Shown: in pieces, positions 55,057 through 64,000 of the stretch | How the letters are laid out: each line of letters begins with the position of its first letter | Numbering within the stretch: the stretch's first letter is position 1 | DNA from: Diaporthe sp. PMI_573 | Taxonomy: Eukaryota; Ascomycota; Sordariomycetes; Diaporthales; Diaporthaceae | NCBI GenBank assembly: GCA_021399435.1 | Contig: JAJTUP010000014.1 | Location: forward strand, 1,116,001-1,180,000 | Direction: 5' to 3' | DNA: 64,000 nt | Program-made: the position numbers and the translations under genes | The notes under the pieces: generated by a model | Seen by the model: only the letters and a program-made list of their open reading frames with translations | Databases searched by the model: none | Told to the model about the DNA's origin: nothing

Positions 55057-56067
55057 TCAGGTGTCCTCATCCTCCTCGCTGGACTCACCGAACTCCTCAC
55101 CGGACTCGTCACTGAACCTTTCACTGAGCATTTCGTTCATCTCATCTGAGAACAGCTGTTCCAATAAGTCGACGTCCCACAACAGGAAGTCCAAATTCTC
55201 TTCCGTTCTGAAAATCATACCGTAATCTACCCCCAAGAGAGCCCCTGCAGGTTCGCGGATTGTGTCGCCGTAGTGGATCATGGCTTCAGTGAAGTCTGAT
55301 ACCGCGTCCAGATGCTGATTCTTGGTGACAACCTTCGGATACTCACAATGAGAGGTGATGACGTCCTCAGGCACTCTTCCAACCCAGTCATTCCAAGATG
55401 ACAACGTGAAATTAGATCGCGTATCCTCATCGATGTTGTCAAGGTCGGCCTCGGACATGAGTAGATCGCTCACAACGGATGCGTGCCGTATTTTGGGGAA
55501 CAGGAGGATGAACTCTGCGAAATCGAAGTAATAGTCGATGTCAACTTCGATCGCCCTGTCAAGTCCGAGTCCAAGTAGTTCAACTGTGCTGAAAACCTGA
55601 TCGATCAAGGCCGTGTTCGCCTTTAGTAGACATGCCACATCGGGCTCATCCAAGCCCACGAAACAGAAGAAGTTTCGTGTGCCTTTCCATGGAAGATTGA
55701 TGGGAGGACAGAGATCAGTGGCCTCTCCTTTCTCAGTCTGATTGAAGCGTAAACAGCTGCCAAACAAGCGTTCGCCCTCGTGTCGGGATTCTGTGTTGAC
55801 TCTTTGTAGACTGCGAAGCTCGCTTGTGAGGTATCCCACCTCTTCCAGTGGCACGAGATAGGCTTGTGGCTTCGCGGGCTCTTCGGATTCCTGAATAAAC
55901 GAGAACTTCAAGCGGAACCGGTAAACCAGGGTATCAGGGAGTGCGTCATATGCCATCTGCCAAATCCGAATTCGAAGTTCAGCAGGAAGGTCAGGGAAGG
56001 AGTGGAAACCTTTGGTGACTTCTCCTTCGCTTGTATCAAGCGGCGAGGTGGCGACGGGCAACGCCAT
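55057..56067 (-). CDS. 2EXR domain protein
   Basis: From the ATG at 56067, 336 residues, intronless. The frame is open for a further 159 codons upstream, but that part lacks family features, so the downstream ATG is chosen. The 2EXR signature is near residues 20-40: FHSFPDLPAELRIRIWQMA, a fungal F-box-like motif. Later come LRSLQRVNTESRHEG and NLPWKGTRNFFCFVG, usual for the family, and the C-terminus is strongly acidic (ESGEEFGESSEEDEDT). 2EXR proteins are abundant in Pezizomycotina and their function is unknown. Confidence 0.85.
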   Translation of the reverse strand: MALPVATSPLDTSEGEVTKGFHSFPDLPAELRIRIWQMAYDALPDTLVYRFRLKFSFIQESEEPAKPQAYLVPLEEVGYLTSELRSLQRVNTESRHEGERLFGSCLRFNQTEKGEATDLCPPINLPWKGTRNFFCFVGLDEPDVACLLKANTALIDQVFSTVELLGLGLDRAIEVDIDYYFDFAEFILLFPKIRHASVVSDLLMSEADLDNIDEDTRSNFTLSSWNDWVGRVPEDVITSHCEYPKVVTKNQHLDAVSDFTEAMIHYGDTIREPAGALLGVDYGMIFRTEENLDFLLWDVDLLEQLFSDEMNEMLSERFSDESGEEFGESSEEDEDT

Positions 56068-57166
56068 ATTTGTGTTTAGAGACGAACTTTCTGGGTGACT
56101 GATGGCATCCTTAAAGGTCAGTGTTGGAGTTTTCTTAGGTGACCCGACGCCACAAGAGACGGTGCCTCTATGCACATGAACAAAGACAATCATGGGCTCC
56201 ATAGAAACGCAAATCGTTGGGCAAACTACCAGTGGATTGTAGATTTTGTGGTGGCCTACCTGGAGTGATGATGGTGTAGTCAAGAGCAGCACCATGTTGA
56301 ACAGGCAGCCGGATGCAGAGGAGAGCCAGCAGTGACAGGCAGTTGCATACATCAGCGACTCTGCGTGGTGCCAATTGTTCTGACGGACTTGATGCAGTGA
56401 GGTTCCAGTAGCGTCCAAGAAGGCTGTTACGGCGCTGTCGCCCGTCGTCCTGGCTGATGCCGCGCAAGGGCCCAGGCAATCGTTAGACCACCTGGGCTCC
56501 AGTTCCGTTGGGGTGCGTAGGTTGACTTTTCTGTCCCAAATCAAGAGGAAAAGATCTTCTGATTTGACTGGGACGAGGATGGAGTTGTGACGGTGGGACC
56601 AGATGCAGAGTGTGCTGCCTGAAGGTTAGAAGCATGAAGGGGATTGGGAGTGCTTGCCTTCCCTGATCCGTGTTTCCAATGTCCCAGGGAAGGCAAGTAC
56701 GTTGCCTTTTGGATTACGTCACCCTTCAGCTCTCAAACTCCAGGGTGTACAATTGTACAGTTGCCTGTTGCCGCTTCAGCTGTCTTGTACTCGTCCTTTG
56801 TCCTTCAGTCAGTCCCAGCCACTGGCTGACCCAACCCCCTTCTGCCCAGCGATGGTGCGGTAGACAGTGCGCCCAGCGGCATTACTGCCTCTGACTCCTG
56901 TTCCACTCTTATTGCCTGTTTACGAGCCTTTTGCCTAGATACGACGTGAAATTTTGAAGATAACCAGAGTATCGATCATGGAACAAGGTTTACATTGGCC
57001 TTGCCTTCCTTTCAAATTGTCGAACCTGATATGTACTGTCTCTACTTCCTCCTACGCCAAACCATAACCCAAGCAGTAGTCTTGTTTCTTAGCCCTCTAA
57101 ATCTTGAACAGACACCACGACAGCATACGATCCATCTCAAAAATTTGACCCACTCCCAGACAGTTC
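56068..57166. other. Intergenic spacer
   Basis: Upstream of the 2EXR gene and downstream of the AAAP transporter, both minus strand. The plus-strand frames around 56644-56894 are short and overlapping. No gene called. Confidence 0.45.
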
Positions 57167-59109
57167 CTACCCAGCCAGTGGAGACCGGCAAACAAACGCA
57201 TTAACCTGGGGCGTCTTGAAAGCCGCAATGAGCGCCTCAATGGACGAGTAAGTCCCCATGCCACTGACAACCAACGAGCCCAGCGCATACAGCGTCAAGA
57301 GGACACAAGCCCACCAGTATCGGCCAAAGTACCCCCGAACCCACCTCTTGAGTCCCGAGTCACGGCGCTGCACCTCCCCCGTGTACGGATCAAAGGCCGG
57401 CTCGCCCCGCATGGCCTCCCTCTGGACGATGAATCCCAGACCTAGGAGCGCGGGGAAGGTGTAGGTGAACTGGACGAAGAACAGGGCGGCGGTGAGGCCG
57501 ACGAGCCCGAAGAAGAAGGGGATGGCGGCCGCGATGAGGTAGGCGATGGTCCAGTAGATGGGCACCACAGCCGCCCAGCAGTGCTTGCCCTTCCGCGTCG
57601 TCAGGGGCGGGAAGTTGAAGAACTCGATCAGGATGTTGTTGTATATGACCTTGATTCCGATGTTTCCGTACAGTACTGCAGCGATCAGGCCGCTGAGGAC
57701 ACCCAGCATGTTGCAGGCGGTCTGCCAGGTGTACGGAGACAGGCCGTAGTAGGCGACCTGAAGGAGACTGGTCAGATACCTCCAGGGCAGTCATTCTTGG
57801 GAGAGGACAATGGAGAGCACTCACACTGTTGGCATACTGGCCCTGCCAGTAATACACGTAAGATCCGTAAATCATGTACGCAGCATAGATGAAAAACTGC
57901 GAGGCCCACATGACCTTGAGGAAGTCCCGCGGGCGCTGCATTTCAGCCAAAAATTCGATAAACAGCTGCGCGCCGGCGTACGCGTAGACGCCCTGCATGA
58001 GGCCAACCAGCCCACCGACAAAACCATTGCTAGATGGTGGGACTGTGCCATATGTCTTTATAGGTGGGTACGAGCCGTCCTCCAGCGGCGCGACCGACGC
58101 GCCGCCGAGTGCAGCTCCAGCCCCACCGGCCTGAGCAGCGTCGTAGTTGGGCTCGCTGTGTGCTATCACACCCATCGAGATAAACATGACAGTGAGGTTG
58201 ATGAAGACGGCCCAGTTTGCTAGCCATGTGAACCGATTCAGCGTTCTGATTTGGCCCATGGCATACCCGACAAGCGCCCAGATGAGGCAACAGACGCTGT
58301 AGCACAAGCGAAACTTAGATACTTGAGATATGGACTGGCCATTCTGGATGATGATGTTGCCAACGGAGAGCAGTAGCTGAATGCCCTGAATGACGTTGAC
58401 GAGCCAGCGGAACCACGGCCCATAGACTCGATACGCGAGATCACCGTAGTTCTTTGCCGGGAACTCATAGCTGTCGATGTGGAGGAAAACCTTCCAGAGG
58501 AGGTATCCTGACCTGCATCAGATGAGTCGTCAGTAGGAGGCCAACATGCTGAGAACAGGAAACCGCCTGAGGCAATCTCACTCACACCCCAGCACAGGCC
58601 CCAAAGATCGTGTACAGGCCAAACCCCTGGCCCCAGCCCATTGTCCCCAAGGCGAAGCCGACACCATAAGGGCCAAGGATATCGGTGGTGATCAGATAAA
58701 AACAAGCCGCAGCCGTCGCCGTCCGCAAAGCACGGCTGGCATTGGTCCACTCCTCATCCGAGATCGTCGCGCGGATCCTGGGGTCACTCAGATTCAACTC
58801 ATGGATGGCCTCGCTGCTGCTGGTCGCGGACCCCTTGAGCTCGCGAATACCGCCGTTCTTGGAGGGCAGCAGGACGTCCACGAGCCCCAACTTGGGCTTC
58901 AACGCGGCGCTTGCGTCCTCTTCAGCCCGTGACAGCGCTGCATAGTACATGTACTCCTCAAAGGTTACTCTTGGATCGTGGAGGAGGCGGTCCTGGGGCC
59001 GGAAGGCGACAGAACGCGTCCGTAGCTCGCCCACCTCGGCACTCCGCTTCTCCGGGCTGGTGGAACCATTGTTGCTGTGGCCAACTTTTTCGAGGACACC
59101 GCCACTCAT
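57167..59109 (-). CDS. AAAP-family amino-acid transporter
   Basis: Three exons, 59109-58586, 58512-57825 and 57757-57167, give 600 residues. A hydrophilic N-terminus of ~150 residues precedes about 11 membrane segments. Family features: TDILGPYGVGFALGTMGWGQ in TM1-2, SGYLLWKVFLHIDSYEFPAK, NYGDLAYRVYG, LSVGNIIIQNGQSISQVSKF, and AGAQLFIEFLAEMQRPRDF, with PFFFGLVGLTAALFF in the C-terminal half. Proteins of this type (Neurospora mtr-like) move neutral or aromatic amino acids by proton symport at the plasma membrane or vacuole. The same-strand regulator 1.1 kb upstream is a candidate controller (inference from proximity only). Confidence 0.88.
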
Positions 59110-60226
59110 CTTCGACTAGAAGTGCTGCGGACGGGAGTCAGGGCGTGTGTGCGAATTTGAGATGAGGGCACAATGCAGGAGCCTCGTCTTAAGCTTGTGG
59201 AGAGGAAAATGGCCAGATAACACTCGAATAAAATGCTACGGACAAGGGTCGGTAGATCTGCCCCAAATAGATGACGGTGATACTCTGTTGCAACTGCCGC
59301 AGTCCCGCCAAGATCCAGGCTGACAGGAGGGATATCAGAGACATTGTTGAAAGTCTGGCCTATCCCCAATAGCCATGTCGAATACCACATAACATTACAA
59401 CCCCTCTGCTGACGACTTGCAGTTCCCAACAGCCATTCGACTATCGATCGGGCTGGGCTCTCACGGGACCCTGCAGTCAAGGTTTGAACCGGTGTCTGGC
59501 TCGGATCTGGCTCGGATCCCTTATCTGCGGAGGATCCCGGTGGAGGTGAAAGCCTGCCAGTCTCCAAATTGGACGAGTTAACGATGCCATGTAGCTTTGG
59601 GTGTGGCCGGAAAAATACAGGGTAAACTTGGGCAGGGCAGGCATTTGGCTGCGTGTTGGGGGGCTTGCAGGGAAGCTTATCTTGGACAAGCTTTTGTCGC
59701 GAGCCGACTCCAACACGCCACATGCTGCTTTGGAGGCACGAACACCCATGCGACATCAACGATCAACGAGGATCGGTAGACCAAATCCGATTTCTAGAGG
59801 TATTCCAATGATCCAATGCAACCTCTCCGGCTGAAACGATCTTGTAATGTGAGCCCACGTAGCACTGTTCCCATACAACAACAGGACAGACTGGCCGACA
59901 TGCATTCGTCGGGCTGCAGGTGCGAGACTAGCGCCACTTTCGCAGGCAGATACTCGAAGCATGCTGTCATAGGCAGTGGAGGTTTATGCACACAGCAGTG
60001 CGGAGTCCAGTCCAGCAGTTTGACATCCTCGCCGGATAGCCGAGACTTTGTGGCTGCTATTTCGCCTCCTTCCTAAATCGATCATGACTGACGCAGATGG
60101 CGCCGACATCAAGGTCGTCATTGAGTGACCGGGAGCCATGAGATGCAGAGGGGAACGCATTGCGAATGGCCTTTGGATTGTTGGTATTGGTACAGCAGAG
60201 TAACCAGCTCTGGCCTTTCGGAAGCA
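59110..60226. other. Intergenic spacer
   Basis: Promoter of the transporter and 3' flank of the regulator gene. No coding region recognised. CGGATC occurs twice close together near 59505-59520 (CTCGGATCTGGCTCGGATCC), a short direct repeat that a zinc-cluster protein might bind, but this is speculative. Confidence 0.4.
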
Positions 60227-63079
60227 TTACATCCCAAACTGGTGATTATCCTGTATAGGCCCCAACAGCGCCATTTCCCAATCATTGCCATCATTCAGCC
60301 AGAGAGCTGGGTCCAGTGGATCAAACATCTCGTTGGTCCACATGCTATCGAATTGCCATTGGGTCCCCGTTGATTCAGGTGGCCAGACGCCTTGCCCGGC
60401 GATTTCCATTTGTTTCTGAAAAGCAGCGAGAGCAGCCTCCTCACCGTACAAGGACTGCTGTCCACCAGGAGCGGCCTGCCGCTGTTGTGTTGCGACGCCG
60501 GAGTTCGCCACCTGGGCGTCACTGCGTGCTCTTGTACTCTTTGTCGCGGCGTCAGTGGCGCGCTCTGTCGGCACACCACCGACAATTTCAGCCCATTTCT
60601 CCAATTTGGCGCGAGTAATCAAGACTTTCTTCGCACATAAGTACCACACGTCGTTATGCCAGGCCCCGCCCACGGCACCCTCGGTGAGCTCTCGGTGTAC
60701 TTGTTCGCAGCGCTGTGCCAGGCTGGACAGTATTCCGATGATGTCGATGTTAAGACCTGGCTGCATGTGAAGCTTGGTCCTGAGGGAGGCGACGACGCCG
60801 GGTATAGTCGGGTCAGAGACCTCGCGGAACTGGGAGGCTGATATCTGTGTTGGATCTGTGACGGGCGGTGGTAGCTTCGTAAGATCAGAGCCTCGGCTCG
60901 ACTTCGACAACCTTGTTGACCGTGCCTCGGTCTCGCTGCTTGTTTCGAATGGCTTGAGAGGGGCAAGGCCGGCGCCAAACACTGTGCTTTCCGAGGGCCG
61001 CACCGCCGAAGGGTCCCACACAATCTTCTGTGGGACCAAGATGTCCGGGGCAGTGTTTCCTCGCCGAGCTTGACCCGGACCAAGAAGCTTTGCCCATCGA
61101 GCCAGCATTGTCATCCCGTAGACTACTTCAAGCAACACAAAGATTGGCATGGAAGTATAAAAGGCGGTGGGCATTTCGAACCATTTCTCGAAGAATCCCT
61201 TCAGTGCGTATTGGGCGCGATATAACCCATCAAGGGACGACGAGCCGTTGAGTGCGACAGAGCTGAGCGACTCTTCTAGCCTTTTTAGCCGTTCTGCCTC
61301 GATGGCTGGTGGCTCGCTAAGGTGAAGCGTCACAAACGCGAAGTATACATCGAGCAATCCTGTAGCAACGTCGAAGTTCCCGTCAGCCTCTACCTCGATG
61401 TGTCTCAGGCCCTGAAGTGTCTGAAGAGAGGGGGTAGACCTACTGTTACCAACCAAGCTGGCAGGCAATGACGACTGGAGCCTGCCAATCTCCCCATGGA
61501 AGGCAACTTGATAAGCTGCCGGAGGCGCTTTGAGATAGCTCGAAATATCATCCTCGTCATCTTCTTGGGACGTCCAATTGTGTATCCGCTCGGTCAGACG
61601 TTGTATCCTCACAAGATGGACCAGCAGCAGATCCGACTCGTACTCTGAAGTCTTCTCCAGGTCCTCAAGACACTTTCTTGTATATTTCGAAAACCTCAGA
61701 GGCAGGGCCTTCATCAAGCCGGTTGCAACCCTGCCGAGCATTGTGTTAGCGCATCCGGCATTCAAGTCCCATGGACCAAACTTACGAAGAGCTTAGGAAC
61801 CAAACACCCAGGATTGCTCGCCTGTCATCATTCGTTGTTCGATTCGGAGCAGGTGGATTCAATACCATGACGTTGGACCGCTCCTGGACCTCTGGTAAAG
61901 TGTTTAAGCCGAGGTCGGCTAGCAAGGCCTGGGCCAGATGCAGGAGGTTGTTAAGCTGAGCATGCATGAGACAGTGGTTTTGGTACCAGGCTAACATCAC
62001 CAGTATTCCCTGAAGAAGGTCCATGGATCGGTTGGACTCGACCAACATTTCATTCGTCAGTTGCTGAGTCAAGGCAAACATCTGCCCACGCATTGAGCTC
62101 ACGTCTGATATGGAGGCGGCCATGCGAATTGCAGAGAACAAGAATGGGCGCTCGGCCTTGAGGCGCTCGGGCGTCGCGTCCCCTGGGATAACAACAAATG
62201 GAAACACGGGCATGAGGTCATTCCGATAGATGGCCAGCAGCTCCTCGTCTGGGCGTCTCTGGCGAGGGACATCGCCGGTTGAGGCTCGACAAATGCATCG
62301 TGGAGGGGCATGTCTGTTCCAAGACTCAGGTATGCGTGTTACATTGGCAGCAGTGCTGGAGGAGGTCGGAGAAGGCCCTTGTGACGAACCTAGTGTTATT
62401 CAGGAGTCAGCGGAGGCAGAGAGAATGGGATGAATGAACCACATGTACGCACCAGGCTCATCCTCGGGCTGCGACGAGGAACTCTGTCTGGTCCTCGAGC
62501 CATCGGAGGGGAATTCCCCTGACGCCCGGAGGAGGTCCACAAGCCCATTCAGCCGCTCTTCAAGCTGTGATGTTTTTCTGAGATGATGTCAGATCGGCCG
62601 TGTTTGCTGTGGCATCAAGGCCGGCGTGCATATCAAGGAATGGTAGACTCACGAAGTCTTGGGCGTCCGTTTCTTTCGGGGCAGGTGTACTTGCCCGGTA
62701 CAGTCCTTGCCCAGGCGCTTGCATCTATCAAGGCGTTAGTAAGGAACACAGACACTAAAAGCAACGAGAGAAAGGAACAAAGTAAAGCAGACAGTGTGAC
62801 AGGATGGGGTCTGCATCAGAGGGAGGGTTGCAATCACCTGTCACACGGAGCTCCCGGTTCATCGCCGCTTCGGAGACATTTGGCCTACGGGACACGGTGG
62901 ATCAGAAGCTGTCTGGAGAGGATCGTCCGAGGAGGCCGACGCAGTGGTACTGTGGTCGGTTTCCTTCTTACCTTGGCTGTCGCGCACACTGCACAGGCGC
63001 TGCCCCATTTTCCCTGCTGGTTCTGGGAGCCGCGTGCCGAATACAGTGCCGAGACGGGCTCAACACTCCGGCGGTTCAT
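60227..63079 (-). CDS. Zn2Cys6 zinc-cluster transcription factor with MHR domain
   Basis: Six exons in gene order: 63079-62972, 62884-62838, 62724-62653, 62577-62453, 62389-61786, 61730-60227, giving 819 residues. The DNA-binding cluster is split by two introns: ACAVCATAK / AKCLRSGDEPGAPCDR / CKRLGKDC. It has the full C-x2-C-x6-C-x10-C-x2-C-x6-C pattern, followed by basic PRKKRTPKTS and the dimerisation helix QLEERLNGLVDLL. The middle part (YRNDLMPVFPFVVIP, RPFLFSAIRMAAS, LLQGILVMLAWYQNH) is the fungal-specific transcription-factor MHR. The C-terminus is acidic with WQFDSMWTNEMFDPLDPALW, a likely activation segment. It sits next to the AAAP transporter on the same strand. The start at 63079 is the first clear ATG. 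Confidence 0.88.
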
Positions 63080-63594
63080 CGCGTCGGCCTTTAGCAATCG
63101 AGCTGGAGAATATGGGGCGTGATTGCCACACGGAATCGTTGACGTTTCGCTGCGAGAAAGTATGTGTCAGATGAGGGTGAGCGCGAGAGCAAAGTCCGAA
63201 GGATGAGTGGCCGGCCTTTCCGTTAAACTCCGTTTCTCCTGTCCCCATTCCCTGTCACCTTAAACTCGTTTCGGGAACGCGTGGTGTTCATTGGTTCTGA
63301 CTAAGCCGTAACGCAATTGTGTGCTTCAAGGAAGAGAGCTTCAGACTTCCCTTCTGCCTTTTGCATATTTTGCTTCTCAAGGCAGGTCTCGAAGACCGGT
63401 AGACATGAGGAGTGTCAAGATGTCTCATGCCAAATCGTCCACAAGACTCTGCTCCTGAGCTTTTCTCATAACAATACTCTCCCCCTCATGCCTGCATCCC
63501 AGGTGTACGTGTGCAAATGTGCGCATCAACCAGAAACCAAGACCAGGCGTACTGGCAGTCCTTCCATGCAATCAATCTGCCCCGAACTGACGCC
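63080..63594. other. Intergenic spacer between two minus-strand genes
   Basis: Promoter and leader of the zinc-cluster gene plus the 3' flank of the edge gene. No other feature recognised. Confidence 0.4.
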
Positions 63595-64000
63595 CTACTC
63601 CCAGTCCATCTCCCAGCCCATCTCGAGGACCTCTCGGACGAGGGTCTCAGCCAAATCATCACTGCCAATCTCAGCACCAACGTCGTTCATCTGATGGCCC
63701 TGCAGCTGGTTGCTCAGCCGAATAGCTCGCTGGTCCGTCACGAACTGGTCGATGTGGCTCTGGGGGTCCTCCGACATGTAGTGCGTTGCCATCGCGTAAG
63801 CCTCAAGGAACTGCTCCATGCTCAGCAGCCCTCCCTCGTTCGCTCGCAGCTGCTCGTTGAGGTCACGGCAGCCGTCGGAAGCCACGGCCTTGTGCAGGAG
63901 AGACTGCCTGAGCCGAGCCCTGGCCTCGGCCGTCCACCTCGAAACTGCCTGTGGTCCCTGATTGACAATGTGGCGTGGCGCGACGATGGAGTTGTGCTGC
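63595..64000 (-). CDS. C-terminal fragment of an unrecognised protein
   Basis: The stop TAG is at 63597-63595 and the frame is open to the window edge, leaving about 134 residues; the 5' part is outside. Visible sequence is helical and charged (RWTAEARARLRQSLLHKAVA, LSMEQFLEAYAMATHYM, LAETLVREVLEMGWEMDW), with high GC3 like neighbouring real genes. No domain is recognised. Confidence 0.6.
   Translation of the reverse strand, partial: QHNSIVAPRHIVNQGPQAVSRWTAEARARLRQSLLHKAVASDGCRDLNEQLRANEGGLLSMEQFLEAYAMATHYMSEDPQSHIDQFVTDQRAIRLSNQLQGHQMNDVGAEIGSDDLAETLVREVLEMGWEMDWE

Noticed and set aside
56068..56544. N-terminal extension of the 2EXR protein by 159 codons
   Set aside because: Low similarity to protein-coding sequence; 2EXR proteins normally begin shortly before the FPDLPAELR motif, as from 56067.

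Overview
The window is nuclear DNA of a filamentous ascomycete (Pezizomycotina). Genes carry short introns, mostly 50-80 nt with GTNNGT donors. Protein families are typical of that group: HET, 2EXR, DUF3716, Zn2Cys6-MHR, CVNH, IKS1, GH93 and fungal pectin lyase. One tRNA-Gln with a short intron sits in the middle. Species cannot be named from sequence alone. Secreted plant cell-wall enzymes, a Cys-rich secreted protein and a HET protein suggest a plant- or litter-associated species (inference).

Layout. 0-16 kb: partial Cys-rich secreted protein (-), GH93 exo-arabinanase (+), CVNH lectin-like protein with glycine zipper (+), APC/GABA-type permease (+), DHA1 MFS exporter (-, convergent with the permease), SRA-YDG protein (-) and a divergent MYND protein (+). 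This segment also holds long gene-poor, partly AT-rich stretches. 16-31 kb: a 3 kb gene-poor region with a 15-bp minisatellite, an NADP-dependent MDR reductase, a membrane-anchored Ala/Lys/Pro-rich protein, a broken regulator-like gene, IKS1 kinase and a GSA-type aminotransferase. 31-48 kb: HET protein, beta-trefoil-like protein, nucleoside permease/phosphorylase-family protein, tRNA-Gln, yellow/MRJP-like protein, DUF4360 protein and pectin lyase; the last four protein genes all have signal peptides. 48-64 kb: a DUF3716/zinc-finger/cupin-like nuclear protein, GNAT, SDR, 2EXR protein, AAAP amino-acid transporter, Zn2Cys6 regulator and a C-terminal fragment of one more gene.

The strongest unexplained signal is a dispersed family of degenerate 15-bp tandem repeats at about 1.6, 5.6, 11.7, 18.3 and 48.8 kb. 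They look like relics of one coding element for a pentapeptide close to V-V-P-Q-E. In most copies the Gln codon has become TAG or TAA, the CpA-to-TpA change made by repeat-induced point mutation (RIP). Two copies share a downstream coding-like block and two share an upstream block, so these are related elements rather than chance microsatellites. An SRA-YDG gene, a family that reads modified cytosine, lies between two of the copies.

Exon coordinates were built by hand from splice consensus, phase and family similarity; single-base errors at some junctions are possible.
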